Shown in pieces: positions 17,184-25,950 of a stretch of 64,000 bases of DNA. Under the pieces are notes generated by a model. It saw only the letters and a program-made list of their open reading frames with translations. It did no database searches and was not told the DNA's origin. Made by a program: the position numbers and the translations under genes. The stretch is taken from the NCBI RefSeq assembly GCF_000423245.1, contig NZ_AUHP01000012.1:62001-126000 (forward strand), in the 5' to 3' direction. This DNA is from Ligilactobacillus ceti DSM 22408 (GTDB taxonomy: Bacteria > Bacillota > Bacilli > Lactobacillales > Lactobacillaceae). Numbering within the stretch: position 1 is the first letter of the stretch; each line of letters opens with the position of its first letter.

Positions 17184-17501
17184 TTATTTCTTATTCCAAG
17201 CCAACATTCCACCCACAACATTATCTGCTTGATAACCAACTTGTCGTAAAATTTGAACTGCTCTCGCACTTCGTCTCCCCGAACGACAAATGATATATAT
17301 TTTTTGACCTTTTAATTCAGTTAATTCTTGTGGTAAATCTAAACTAGCCACTACATCCAACGGAATATGAATCGCTCCTGGTATATGATCAGTGTGATAC
17401 TCATCACTCCGGCGCACATCAATCACTGCTACTTGGGGTAGTTTTTGTGCTAATTCATCCACAGTAATTTCTGGTCGATCTTTTTTGAAAAACTTAAACA
17501 A
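17184..17501 (-). CDS. Single-domain rhodanese-like sulfurtransferase
   Basis: About 105 residues form one rhodanese fold. DVRRSDEYHTDHIPGAIHIP is the usual N-terminal block, and the active loop CRSGRRSA holds the catalytic Cys. The start is chosen as TTG at 17501: an AGGAGG lies 9 bases before it and is itself inside the longer GTG-started frame (to 17534), making that start unlikely. It precedes the CoADR-rhodanese fusion by ~40 bases. Single-domain rhodaneses carry sulfane sulfur; here it may deliver persulfide to the downstream reductase (inference). Confidence 0.85.
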   Translation of the reverse strand: MFKFFKKDRPEITVDELAQKLPQVAVIDVRRSDEYHTDHIPGAIHIPLDVVASLDLPQELTELKGQKIYIICRSGRRSARAVQILRQVGYQADNVVGGMLAWNKK

Positions 17502-17534
17502 ATACAAACCACCTCCTTTAATGCTTCTTCTCAC

Positions 17535-17585
17535 AAAAAAGCCCTACAATAAAAAGAATCCACGACTTTTTTTATTATAGGGCTT
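17535..17585 (-). terminator. Rho-independent terminator of hsdMS
   Basis: AAGCCCTA...TAGGGCTT ends enclose an A-rich/T-rich extension of the stem, followed by TTTTTTG on minus, just after the hsdS stop. Confidence 0.75.
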
Positions 17586-17596
17586 GGGTCAGCTAA

Positions 17597-18544
17597 TTAG
17601 TGTTTCTTAACTAAAAACATTTTTTGTAAATAAGCTTGTTTATAGTCTTGTAAAACTTGAATTTTTGCTTCTTGTAATTCAACTTGACGACATAAATTAG
17701 TGAAAAACTCCCCAATTGCTTTTTGTTCAGCTACATCAGTTGGTACATAACATTTAACATGTCGGAAATTATCAACTGGTACTTTTCCGCCTTGTTCAAA
17801 ACGTTGCACACTATATAAGAAATTATACGTAGCTGTTAAAGCTTGAATAAAGTGAACATCGACCCCTTCATTGACACGCATAACATGATATTTTTTAGCA
17901 ACTGAACATGGTTGACTCAAGTTCAAACCACGCACACCACCTAAAAAGTCATCTCCATCATAAAGGTAATCATTTACCTCAACTTTTTGGAATTTCGCTA
18001 ATTCACGATAATCAATATCTTTAATCGGTGTTAACTCTAATTTCATATCAGCTTGTAATTTAACAGCTGGATAATATTCATTTGGAACAACTGGTTGTCT
18101 TGATTCATAAAATAAAGCACTTAAATTAACTTCGCGCCATGGCTCACTAAAACCAGTTAAACGGTCTTTTGGTTGTGAACCTCCATATGTTGGAAAGAGA
18201 CGTTGTAAATACCCATCTTTTAAATTACGAATAATAATCAGACGTTCTTCATTGTAACTAATCATTTTATCGATTTTAGCTAACAGTTGGACAATCCGTT
18301 GTTGTTCCCCAATTTCTTTTGGATAATAAAAAGCAATTCGTTTTTGATCTGCTTCTAATAAAGTTGGGAGCGCTTGGCCGTCTGCCGCAAAGCTATGATA
18401 TCCTTGCGTCACTAAATATTCGCCTAAATAGTCGGCAAACCGCGCCGCAATTGGCGTTAACTCAGCTAAATTAAAGTTTGCAGGTTTTAATTTCCATTCA
18501 TCAGAAAATTTATAAAACCGATATTTTGGCATTTTTTTAGTCAT
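17597..18544 (-). CDS. hsdS: Type I restriction-modification specificity subunit, first target domain shortened
   Basis: About 315 residues. HsdS normally holds two target-recognition domains (TRDs, ~150 residues each), each followed by a conserved helix. Here the second half is complete (GFSEPWREVNLSALF to VLQDYKQAYLQKMF, ~residues 130-312). The first half begins like a TRD (YRFYKFSDEWK) but reaches the central helix (EQQRIVQLLAKIDKMI ... LKDGYLQRLF) after only ~80 residues, so about half of TRD1 is missing. ATG 18542-18544 overlaps the hsdM stop by 8 bases, with GGTG 7 bases upstream. An A7 tract follows the start codon. Confidence 0.85.
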   Translation of the reverse strand: MTKKMPKYRFYKFSDEWKLKPANFNLAELTPIAARFADYLGEYLVTQGYHSFAADGQALPTLLEADQKRIAFYYPKEIGEQQRIVQLLAKIDKMISYNEERLIIIRNLKDGYLQRLFPTYGGSQPKDRLTGFSEPWREVNLSALFYESRQPVVPNEYYPAVKLQADMKLELTPIKDIDYRELAKFQKVEVNDYLYDGDDFLGGVRGLNLSQPCSVAKKYHVMRVNEGVDVHFIQALTATYNFLYSVQRFEQGGKVPVDNFRHVKCYVPTDVAEQKAIGEFFTNLCRQVELQEAKIQVLQDYKQAYLQKMFLVKKH

Positions 18545-20129
18545 GCAAATCACCACTCTTTGTTGTATCGATTAGCTCTGCTTCTAAAGCTTTAAAATCT
18601 TGTTGAGCTTGGACTAATTCACTATCAATTTGTTCAAGTCGTTCTTTAATTTGCAATAAATCAATTTCTGGTTCTGGTTGAATTTGGCTTACATAACGCG
18701 GAATGCTTAAAATATAACCATTTTCTTTCACATCAGCGAATGTTACTAATTCTGCATAACCAGGATGTGTCACCCGGTTTTTATATGTTGTTGCAATTTT
18801 TTCAATTTCATCATCGGTTAATTTATTTTCTGTTAAACCATATTCAAATTCTTGTGATGCATCAATGAAAATAATATCATCAGTTGTTTTATTTTTCTTC
18901 AAAATCATTAAAACAGCTGGTTGTTCTGTTCCGTGGAAAATATTTTCTGGTAAACCGATTACCGCATCAATTTGATTATTTTCTAAAAGTTTTTGACGAA
19001 TTTCACCTTCATTATCACCGGCAAATAACGCACTGTGTGGTAAAACAATCGCCATTGTCCCAGTTTCAGACAAATGATGTAAACCATGTTGTAAGAAGGC
19101 ATATTCTGGACGATCAGCTGGAGCTAACACGCCATATTCTTGATAACGTTCATCGCGCAAACGACTAAAATCATTATCCCATTGTGCTTGAATTGGTAAA
19201 TTCATCACAACCGCATCAAATTTAGATACTGGAGCAATTGGCCAATCTTTATCTAGACTATCACCGTTACGCACGTCCATGCGATCATATCCAACACCGT
19301 GCATCATCAAGTTCATACGAGCGACATTATACATAGCTGGATTCACATCTTGTCCATAATAATGTACAATTTCTGGTTCTTTGGTATGTTCACCAACTGT
19401 TAATAACAATGATCCTGAACCTAGTACGGGGTCATACAATGTAATAACTGGTTCACAATCATAATTGATAATATGTGCCATAATTTCCGCAACGGAACGT
19501 GGTGTATAAAATTCTTCTGCTTTTTTACCTGATTCACTTGCTAATTGTGCAATTAAATATTCATAAGCATCCGCTAAAAATTCACCATGGTGTCCTTCGA
19601 TATTAACTTTATTTAAGGCAATAATTAATTGACCAATTGTGCGATCACGTTGTGCTTTTGTTAAACCTAATTTTGGATTATTAAAATCTAAATCAGAAAA
19701 CAATCCAACAAAGGCTGGATAAGATGGTAGTTCTTTTGTTGATTCTTCTAAATCTTTAAATGCTTCCAATAAATCTTCACATTTAAATTCACGTTCTTGT
19801 GCTGATTTTGCAAAAGCACCAAAAAGATTTTCTGGTTTAATCACAAAACCTAGATTTTCACGTAGTTGATCACGGAATTGATCTTGTTCTGCACGACCTT
19901 GCACGATATTTAACGAGTGGAACATCCGAACATAAGCATCTGTCATATCACTATCAACCATCGCAAAGACGCCGGCTGCTTCTAGAGCTTGTTCTGACAA
20001 GAAACGATAAAAAATCAAGCCTAATAAATAGTTCTTATATTCTTCCGCTGTCATCTTCCCACGTAAAACGCTCGCTGCATCCCATAATGTTGATTCTAAC
20101 GTTACGACTTGTGAATTTTTTTCTACCAT
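18537..20129 (-). CDS. hsdM: Type I restriction-modification methylase subunit with altered catalytic motif
   Basis: A 530-residue HsdM of normal length with an N-terminal helical domain and an adenine-methylase domain. The SAM-binding motif reads YDPVLGSGSLLL, and YGQDVNPAMYNVARMNLMMHG is typical. The catalytic motif IV, normally NPPY/F, is NLPI (residues 310-313, DNA 19191-19202); both the second-position Pro and the aromatic residue that stacks on the flipped adenine are lost. The rest (FAFLQHG-like block, IVLPHSALF, FIDASQEFEYG) is intact with no stop or frameshift. No hsdR lies in the window. Shine-Dalgarno GAGGG is 6 bases before the ATG. Confidence 0.92.
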   Translation of the reverse strand: MVEKNSQVVTLESTLWDAASVLRGKMTAEEYKNYLLGLIFYRFLSEQALEAAGVFAMVDSDMTDAYVRMFHSLNIVQGRAEQDQFRDQLRENLGFVIKPENLFGAFAKSAQEREFKCEDLLEAFKDLEESTKELPSYPAFVGLFSDLDFNNPKLGLTKAQRDRTIGQLIIALNKVNIEGHHGEFLADAYEYLIAQLASESGKKAEEFYTPRSVAEIMAHIINYDCEPVITLYDPVLGSGSLLLTVGEHTKEPEIVHYYGQDVNPAMYNVARMNLMMHGVGYDRMDVRNGDSLDKDWPIAPVSKFDAVVMNLPIQAQWDNDFSRLRDERYQEYGVLAPADRPEYAFLQHGLHHLSETGTMAIVLPHSALFAGDNEGEIRQKLLENNQIDAVIGLPENIFHGTEQPAVLMILKKNKTTDDIIFIDASQEFEYGLTENKLTDDEIEKIATTYKNRVTHPGYAELVTFADVKENGYILSIPRYVSQIQPEPEIDLLQIKERLEQIDSELVQAQQDFKALEAELIDTTKSGDLHD

Positions 20130-20231
20130 AAAAAACCCTCATTTCCTCAATAATTGATCTGCACTAATTGGACCGTCGCCAAATGACCTCTTACTTTTTT
20201 CGGTAACGAACTAATTAATCTTATATCTCTC

Positions 20232-20260
20232 ATTTTACCGATAATTAGAAACGATTTCAA
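20232..20260 (-). promoter_or_regulatory. Sigma-A promoter of hsdMS, cre-like overlap
   Basis: On minus: -35 TTGAAA (20255-20260), 17-bp spacer, -10 TAAAAT (20232-20237). The -35 lies in TTGAAATCGTTTCTA, a 14/15 match to one cre consensus. Confidence 0.65.
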
Positions 20261-20314
20261 AAAAAACCATAATTGATTACTAGTAATTTAATATCTACTT
20301 TTCGTTTTTACATT

Positions 20315-20328
20315 ATTTCCCAGGAAAT
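20315..20328. promoter_or_regulatory. Noc-binding-site-like palindrome, one mismatch
   Basis: ATTTCCCAGGAAAT differs by one central base from the Noc binding sequence ATTTCCCGGGAAAT. It is intergenic, between walI and hsdM. Confidence 0.6.
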
Positions 20329-20333
20329 AAAAC

Positions 20334-20370
20334 AAAAGACAACTCCTTTTTAACCAGAAGTTGTCTTTTT
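20334..20370 (-). terminator. Rho-independent terminator of the wal operon
   Basis: AAAAGACAACT (20334-20344) pairs with AGTTGTCTTTT (20359-20369). It follows the walI stop, so the operon ends with walI. Confidence 0.85.
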
Positions 20371-20372
20371 AA

Positions 20373-21191
20373 TTAATTATTTAAAGTGTTACTCTCGCCC
20401 TCAACTACAGCTCCCGTAAAAGCATTAACCCGCCGATAGACTAATGTATCTGAATCAGCATTTTTGATACAAAAATTCCAAGTAGGTAAATAAATAGTAT
20501 TGCCATTCACGACCAACATTTTTGTATAACCTAATTCACCCCATAAAACAGTTGAGTTACTTGGGATTTTACGATATTGATATAACCAAATCAAAGCTCG
20601 TTCTTCACTAATAGTTGTTTGTTCTTCACGTAAAGACGTTACTTGATTTAAATAACCTTGTGTATATCCATCCACATAACCATTTTTAATATTAAAACGC
20701 ACCTGCCCTTGACTCGATAAAACCGGCTTGTGATATATCTTTTGCACATAGACAACTTGCGTTTTGGTGGAAAGCTCGGCAGTATATTCATACTCACTAC
20801 CATGCGCGATTAATTTTTTATCTTTCATCACGCTATCTAATGTTTTTTGCGGTTCTTTTGTATCTTTAATCGGAATCATCGTCGCAAAAGTTGCTGTAAT
20901 TTGTTGATTATTATAATTAATCGTTTGATAACGTAAATTTTTGCGATCTTGATCTAATTGATTATCATTCGGACTCGCTAAATAAAATCCTGTCCCTGTT
21001 TTTTTATCTAATTGACCATAATTAATTTGATCATTACGAATACTTTTTAAAATAGCTGATGTAGAAGTTTCTTGTGATGTATTCGTAGTGGATTCTACCA
21101 TATCATTTTGTTTTAAATACGAAATCGTTAAAAAAATGTCTAATGCAATAAAGGCAATTAAGAAAATACGTTGGATTCTTTTGAAATTCAT
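20373..21191 (-). CDS. walI: WalI/YycI, regulator of the WalK sensor kinase
   Basis: A 272-residue protein with one N-terminal membrane segment (about residues 8-26, IFLIAFIALDIFLTISYL) and an extracytoplasmic domain, matching YycI in topology, length and gene position after walH. YycH and YycI bind each other and WalK through their transmembrane helices and tune WalRK, which controls cell wall hydrolases. Near the end, TLVYRRVNAFTGAVVEGES is the usual YycI/YycH C-terminal pattern. A strong Shine-Dalgarno (AGGAGGAG) precedes the ATG. It is the last gene of the operon. Confidence 0.9.
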   Translation of the reverse strand: MNFKRIQRIFLIAFIALDIFLTISYLKQNDMVESTTNTSQETSTSAILKSIRNDQINYGQLDKKTGTGFYLASPNDNQLDQDRKNLRYQTINYNNQQITATFATMIPIKDTKEPQKTLDSVMKDKKLIAHGSEYEYTAELSTKTQVVYVQKIYHKPVLSSQGQVRFNIKNGYVDGYTQGYLNQVTSLREEQTTISEERALIWLYQYRKIPSNSTVLWGELGYTKMLVVNGNTIYLPTWNFCIKNADSDTLVYRRVNAFTGAVVEGESNTLNN

Positions 21192-21209
21192 ACTTTTCTC
21201 CTCCTACCT

Positions 21210-22568
21210 TTACTCTGTGGTCACTTTAACAATTTCAGAACAATTTAACCAAATCCCATTATAATAAATAAAATACGTTGGTTCTAAATCAATAACTTCT
21301 TTCGTAGCTGCATTCGGTTTCCAAGAATAACCCATTTTAATATCAGTAATATTATCCAAAGTATATCCATACTGCGCTAAACGTTTTAAAACTTCTTTCG
21401 TAGCTACTAACTCGGTACTATTTTTTTGTGAAGGCACCGGAACTTGCAGTGTATATAATGAGAAATCTAACCGTAAACCACCATTTTTAATAGTTTGTAA
21501 CTGATACGTACCATATAACCGATCAGAAATAATCGGCAAACCATTAATATAACTTCGATAAGCAATTACATGATTATGACTATTATATTCATCATATCTT
21601 AAATCATCTAACCCAATTCCCAAAGTAATTAATTTTTGTAAATCAAGTTCTAACATTTCTGTGAAATTAATTTTATTTTTTTCCATCACTTTTTTATCGT
21701 CATGATAATTTCTTTCATCATCATAATTAATATAAGAAACCATCCCTAGTTGATTATTAATAATCATGCGTTTATCCGTACCATCATAATAAACCATTTT
21801 ACCCCGTTGTTCTTTAGATGAAATCAATGACGATCCATTAGCACCTAATAAACGAGTAATATAAATATCCGCACCTTGTTTTTCTAATAAATAACTATAA
21901 TTTGGAACTTGGACTGCATTTTGATAATACATCACACAGCGCCCATCAATATCTTGCCAAGTAATTTGATTTTTTTGTAAATTTTTATCCTTAATAATCT
22001 TTTTCAACGCTTTTAAGTTTTGTTTTTCAATATGGACTTTTAACAACTGTAAATTATTTTCATCCAATAAATAAATTTCTGATTTTTTACTTTCATAAGG
22101 AATAACAATATGCATGATTTTCGGCAATTTTTTCACTGTAACTAAATCATTCACAAAAAGATTTTTGATCCATGATAAAGTAACTGGAGCAGAATAGTTT
22201 AACACAAGTGAATTTTTAATTTGCAAATAACTTTGATATTCTTTTTTGCTAACATTTTCAATGGCTAAATCTGTCATGTGCCATGTTTTGATACTTTTCA
22301 ACACATTTTGCAACACATCGATTTTTTCACTCGTTAATTTATAACTAGCATTTCCTTTATTATCAACCAAACTCGTTGGCGAATAAACTAAATTACTCGA
22401 TTTTTTCTTAATATTTTCATTATTGATATTTTTCTTTTGATTCTTTTTTTCAATTTGATAATGCCGTTGAATATAAATGGGATTTAACCATAAAAAACCA
22501 GACATCACAATACTAAATAAAACAGCAATCACTAACGCTAAATATAAGAGTACATTTCTAATTTTCAT
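21210..22568 (-). CDS. walH: WalH/YycH, regulator of the WalK sensor kinase
   Basis: 452 residues from ATG 22566-22568 (MKIRNVLLYLALVIAVLFS), with a single N-terminal membrane helix and a long extracytoplasmic part, as in B. subtilis YycH (~455 residues). The longer frame, beginning at 22670, would run deep into walK and has no ribosome binding site. At the chosen start the first 11 bases overlap the walK stop (GATGAAAATTAG), with a G-rich Shine-Dalgarno in the walK end. It is partner of WalI in control of WalK. Confidence 0.9.
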   Translation of the reverse strand: MKIRNVLLYLALVIAVLFSIVMSGFLWLNPIYIQRHYQIEKKNQKKNINNENIKKKSSNLVYSPTSLVDNKGNASYKLTSEKIDVLQNVLKSIKTWHMTDLAIENVSKKEYQSYLQIKNSLVLNYSAPVTLSWIKNLFVNDLVTVKKLPKIMHIVIPYESKKSEIYLLDENNLQLLKVHIEKQNLKALKKIIKDKNLQKNQITWQDIDGRCVMYYQNAVQVPNYSYLLEKQGADIYITRLLGANGSSLISSKEQRGKMVYYDGTDKRMIINNQLGMVSYINYDDERNYHDDKKVMEKNKINFTEMLELDLQKLITLGIGLDDLRYDEYNSHNHVIAYRSYINGLPIISDRLYGTYQLQTIKNGGLRLDFSLYTLQVPVPSQKNSTELVATKEVLKRLAQYGYTLDNITDIKMGYSWKPNAATKEVIDLEPTYFIYYNGIWLNCSEIVKVTTE

Positions 22569-24423
22569 CCCAGAGATCCCCCTCATATTCTTGATATGGT
22601 AATGAAATATAGAAGGTTGATCCTTTTCCTTCAACACTATCGACCCAAATTTTACCACCATGTAATTCAATAACTTCTTTAGAAATAGCTAATCCTAACC
22701 CGGTCCCACCTTGAGCCCGCGAACGCGCCTTATCAACTCGGAAAAAGCGGTCAAAAACATGATTAATATCTTTTTTCGGAATTCCTAACCCTTGATCACT
22801 AATGCTTAAAATAACATGATTATGAGTTTCCAAGAGTCGACAAGTAATAACCCCACCATCGGGAGAATATTTAATCGCATTATTCATAATATTATCAATT
22901 ACTCGAATAAATTTATCAGTATCTATATCTACCCACAATTCACGTTTAGTAAAATCACGCCGAATTGTATAATTTTTAGGTGCAACTTCCCGAATATCAT
23001 TATTATCTTTTTCCAGCATCATATCAAAACGGTTCAAAATATAATTAAATAAACGATTTAAATTAACCAATTCTAAATCTAATTGTGTCCGACCGGCATC
23101 CATTCTAGATAAACTCAACAGATCAGAAATCAACCGCATCATCCGATCAGCTTCTTCTTGTGTTATTTGTAAAAAGGTTGGGGCTAATTTAGGATCTTGC
23201 CAGGCCCCATCATTTAACGCCTCTAAATAACTCTTCATACTTGTTAATGGTGTCCGTAATTCATGTGATACATTCGACACAAACTCACGCCGTTCTTCAT
23301 CAATTTTTTGTTGTTCGGTAACATCATGCAAAACACATACTAAACCAGAAATAAACCCTGATTCCCGTTTAATTAATGAGAAATATGCTTGTAAAATTTG
23401 TTCTTGCTGCGGTGTGGATAAATCAATTAAAATTTCTTGTTGAATTTTCAATAAATCCCGCAAACTATATTGTGATTTCAATTGTAAAACATCTAAAATT
23501 GAACGTCCTAAAATTTCTTCTTCTTCCAAACCTAAATCAGCAATCGCCATATCGTTCGCGATAATAACATTCCCGCGGCGATCGGTCGCTAAAACACCAT
23601 CTGACATATGCGCCAAAATCGAATCTAAACGCCGTCGTTCAGCTTCTGAAGATTCTTGCGCTTCTTCAACACGATCTGACAAGTCATTAACTGCTTGTGC
23701 CAAAAGCCCCAACTCATCATTACCATAAATCTTCACTTGGCCAGAATAATCTCCTCTAGCGATCCGCTCCGTTTGTTTTTTCATTTCATCAATCGGACTC
23801 GTAATCGCACTAGAAATTAAAATCGCTAAAACTAAGCCGATGACGGTTGCGATTAACGCAGCTGTCGCAAAAATAATCGTGATTTTATTAATAGAATCAT
23901 AGACACTTTCTAAATTAGCGCGCAAATAAACAACACCAACTATTGTATTTGAATTCCCACTGGAACTAAAAAGCGGTGTAATTGAGATATAATAACGTTT
24001 ATTGTCATTATGATCATATGTTGTTTTTGAATAAGGTCGCCCACTATAAATCACTTGACTTACTTCAGCGTTCGTCGATCTTTGTCCTACAATACTGCTA
24101 TTATTAACAGCATTATCACCACGAATCGTACCTTTAGCATCAATAACTTGGATTTCTGCTGCGTTCGTATCATTCACATCTTCTAAAATTTCCTTAATTT
24201 TACGATTCGCAACTTTCGCATCCGTTTTTTCTAAATTTTCAATCAATGAATTATCGACATAAGTGGACAATTCAATCCGTTGCTTAAAAGTTTTTAAGTT
24301 ATCGCTTTTTAATTGTTGCACAAAATAAGCCCCGACAATTTGCAACGTTAATAATAACAACATGGCAAACACGAGCGCTATTTTGAAATGGATGGATTGA
24401 AAGAAATTAACTCTTTTGTTCAT
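22558..24423 (-). CDS. walK: Cell-wall sensor histidine kinase WalK (YycG/VicK)
   Basis: 621 residues from ATG 24421-24423 (MNKRVNFFQSIHFKIAL, aligning with WalK of Bacillus); an upstream in-frame TTG is less likely. Domains: TM1 (~13-35), extracytoplasmic PAS-like domain, TM2 (~178-203), HAMP, PAS (SILAHMSDGVLATDRRGNVI), HisKA with the phospho-acceptor His in FVSNVSHELRTPL, and HATPase_c with N box VIDNIMNNAIKYS, G1 SDQGLGIP and G2 GGTGLGLAIS. It is the essential kinase that controls peptidoglycan hydrolase expression through WalR. Confidence 0.97.
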   Translation of the reverse strand: MNKRVNFFQSIHFKIALVFAMLLLLTLQIVGAYFVQQLKSDNLKTFKQRIELSTYVDNSLIENLEKTDAKVANRKIKEILEDVNDTNAAEIQVIDAKGTIRGDNAVNNSSIVGQRSTNAEVSQVIYSGRPYSKTTYDHNDNKRYYISITPLFSSSGNSNTIVGVVYLRANLESVYDSINKITIIFATAALIATVIGLVLAILISSAITSPIDEMKKQTERIARGDYSGQVKIYGNDELGLLAQAVNDLSDRVEEAQESSEAERRRLDSILAHMSDGVLATDRRGNVIIANDMAIADLGLEEEEILGRSILDVLQLKSQYSLRDLLKIQQEILIDLSTPQQEQILQAYFSLIKRESGFISGLVCVLHDVTEQQKIDEERREFVSNVSHELRTPLTSMKSYLEALNDGAWQDPKLAPTFLQITQEEADRMMRLISDLLSLSRMDAGRTQLDLELVNLNRLFNYILNRFDMMLEKDNNDIREVAPKNYTIRRDFTKRELWVDIDTDKFIRVIDNIMNNAIKYSPDGGVITCRLLETHNHVILSISDQGLGIPKKDINHVFDRFFRVDKARSRAQGGTGLGLAISKEVIELHGGKIWVDSVEGKGSTFYISLPYQEYEGDLWDEN

Positions 24424-24461
24424 ATTGCGCAACTCTTTTCTTTCATGCCTTAAAATAAGAC

Positions 24462-25172
24462 TTATTCTTCTTCTGGATTACGTAAATAGTATCCTACACC
24501 ACGCCGAGTTACTAACCATTGTGGTTTACTTGGTGTATCTTCGATTTTTTCGCGTAAACGACGCACTGTAACATCAACGGTTCTCACATCGCCAAAATAA
24601 TCATATCCCCAAACAGTTTGTAATAAGTGTTCTCTAGTCATCACTTGATTCAAATGTTGTGCTAAATAATATAATAATTCAAACTCACGATGTGTTAGTT
24701 CAATTTTTTCATCATATTTAGAAACAATATATGATTCAGGATGAATAATTAAATCACCTACTGTAATATCACGTGATTCTTCTTCCTCTTCTTTAGCGTT
24801 TTTCAAAGCTACTGTTTGGCGGCGTAAATTAGCTTTAACACGCGCTACTAATTCACGATTTGAAAAAGGTTTTGTTACATAGTCATCTGCGCCTAATTCC
24901 AAACCTAAGACTTTATCAATTTCAGAATCTTTCGCTGTGACCATAATAATTGGAATATCATGTGTCTTACGTACTTCTCTTGCTACTTCTAAACCATCAA
25001 TTTTGGGTAACATTAAATCTAATAAAATTAAATCTGGTTCAAATTCTTCAACTTGTTCTAAAGCTTCTTCACCATCATAAGCTGTAGCGACTTCATAGCC
25101 TTCTTTGGTTAAATTATATTTAACAATATCAGAAATCGGTTTTTCATCATCTACCACTAAAATCTTTTTCAT
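24462..25172 (-). CDS. walR: Response regulator WalR (YycF/VicR)
   Basis: 236 residues of the OmpR/PhoB class. The receiver domain has the acidic pocket (VVDDEKPI), the phospho-acceptor Asp in LILLDLMLP (near residue 53) and the conserved Lys in [13 protein letters not shown]. The winged-helix output domain ends in [13 protein letters not shown] ... [13 protein letters not shown]. It is first gene of walRKHI, with a GGAGG Shine-Dalgarno and a near-consensus promoter 78 bases upstream. Confidence 0.98.
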   Translation of the reverse strand: MKKILVVDDEKPISDIVKYNLTKEGYEVATAYDGEEALEQVEEFEPDLILLDLMLPKIDGLEVAREVRKTHDIPIIMVTAKDSEIDKVLGLELGADDYVTKPFSNRELVARVKANLRRQTVALKNAKEEEEESRDITVGDLIIHPESYIVSKYDEKIELTHREFELLYYLAQHLNQVMTREHLLQTVWGYDYFGDVRTVDVTVRRLREKIEDTPSKPQWLVTRRGVGYYLRNPEEE

Positions 25173-25249
25173 TGTTCTTCCTCCTTGGAATGCAATTAAG
25201 TTATGTATTTTTAGTTTTTCTTGATTATTTTCTAGACCTATACTCTCCT

Positions 25250-25278
25250 ATTATAAACTATCTTATTTTCTATGCCAA
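25250..25278 (-). promoter_or_regulatory. Sigma-A promoter of the wal operon
   Basis: On minus: -35 TTGGCA (25273-25278), 17-bp spacer, -10 TATAAT (25250-25255). Confidence 0.85.
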
Positions 25279-25372
25279 ACTTCCTTTAATTTTTTAAGAT
25301 TCCAGAACCTTTCTCACTACTTTTTGTGCTACACTATTTTTAAATATACTTATACAAAGGAGCGCTCTCAAC

Positions 25373-25900
25373 GTGTCTAATCAATCACAACCACAAATTG
25401 TCACTTGCCGACAAACCCTTTCTGTTACAAATCATCGTGTTTTAGCAAGTGATTTAAACCATCACGATACCGTTTATGGCGGTCGCTTACTCGAAATGTT
25501 AGACGGCACCGCATCAATTTCCGCATCACGTGCAGCCCGTGTTGATACTGTTACAGCATCACTTGATCAACTAAACTTTATTGCCCCTTATCAATTAGAA
25601 GATTCTTTTTGTATTGAAACTTATGTGAGTGGAATTGGGGGACGCTCATTAGAAGTTTTCGCAAAAATTATTGGAGAACATCTTGATTCTGGTGAACGCT
25701 ATTTAGGTTTAACTGCATTTTTAACTTTTGTTATTCCTGAAAAAGGCATTCAATTACCTACGCTCCAACCTATCACAGCTGAAGAAAAAATGGTTTGTGC
25801 TGGTTTTTCTGATAGAAAAGCACAACGAATTGCTAATTTACAACGCCAAAAAGAATTCCAAGCCGGTTTATCATTAAAACATCCTTGGGATTTAAATTAA
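25373..25900 (+). CDS. Hotdog-fold acyl-CoA thioesterase
   Basis: 175 residues of the YkhA/YciA-like acyl-CoA hydrolase family. The signature LNHHDTVYGGRLLEMLDGTAS matches the usual N-H-x-G/D-T-x-F/Y-G-G-x-L-x-x-x-D block of hotdog thioesterases. It would hydrolyse acyl-CoA to free acid and CoA; the chain length cannot be predicted. The GTG start follows AAAGGAG. The gene is on the lagging-strand side, divergent from walR and convergent with purA, with a shared terminator. Confidence 0.88.
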   Translation: MSNQSQPQIVTCRQTLSVTNHRVLASDLNHHDTVYGGRLLEMLDGTASISASRAARVDTVTASLDQLNFIAPYQLEDSFCIETYVSGIGGRSLEVFAKIIGEHLDSGERYLGLTAFLTFVIPEKGIQLPTLQPITAEEKMVCAGFSDRKAQRIANLQRQKEFQAGLSLKHPWDLN

Positions 25901-25901
25901 T

Positions 25902-25915
25902 ATTTCCCGGGAAAT
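25902..25915. promoter_or_regulatory. Noc binding site (NBS), perfect
   Basis: ATTTCCCGGGAAAT is identical to the Noc-binding palindrome described in B. subtilis. It lies between the thioesterase stop codon and the shared terminator. Confidence 0.82.
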
Positions 25916-25948
25916 AAAAAAGCTAGCCCATAGGGCTAGCTTTTTTTG
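25916..25948. terminator. Bidirectional terminator between the thioesterase gene and purA
   Basis: AAAAAAGCTAGCCC-ATA-GGGCTAGCTTTTTT stem-loop with U-tracts in both directions. Confidence 0.92.
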
Positions 25949-25950
25949 AT

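Noticed and set aside
18528-18545. Phase-variable poly-A tract at the hsdS start
   Set aside because: A run of only seven A residues after the ATG is ordinary in this AT-rich genome and too short to claim slippage.
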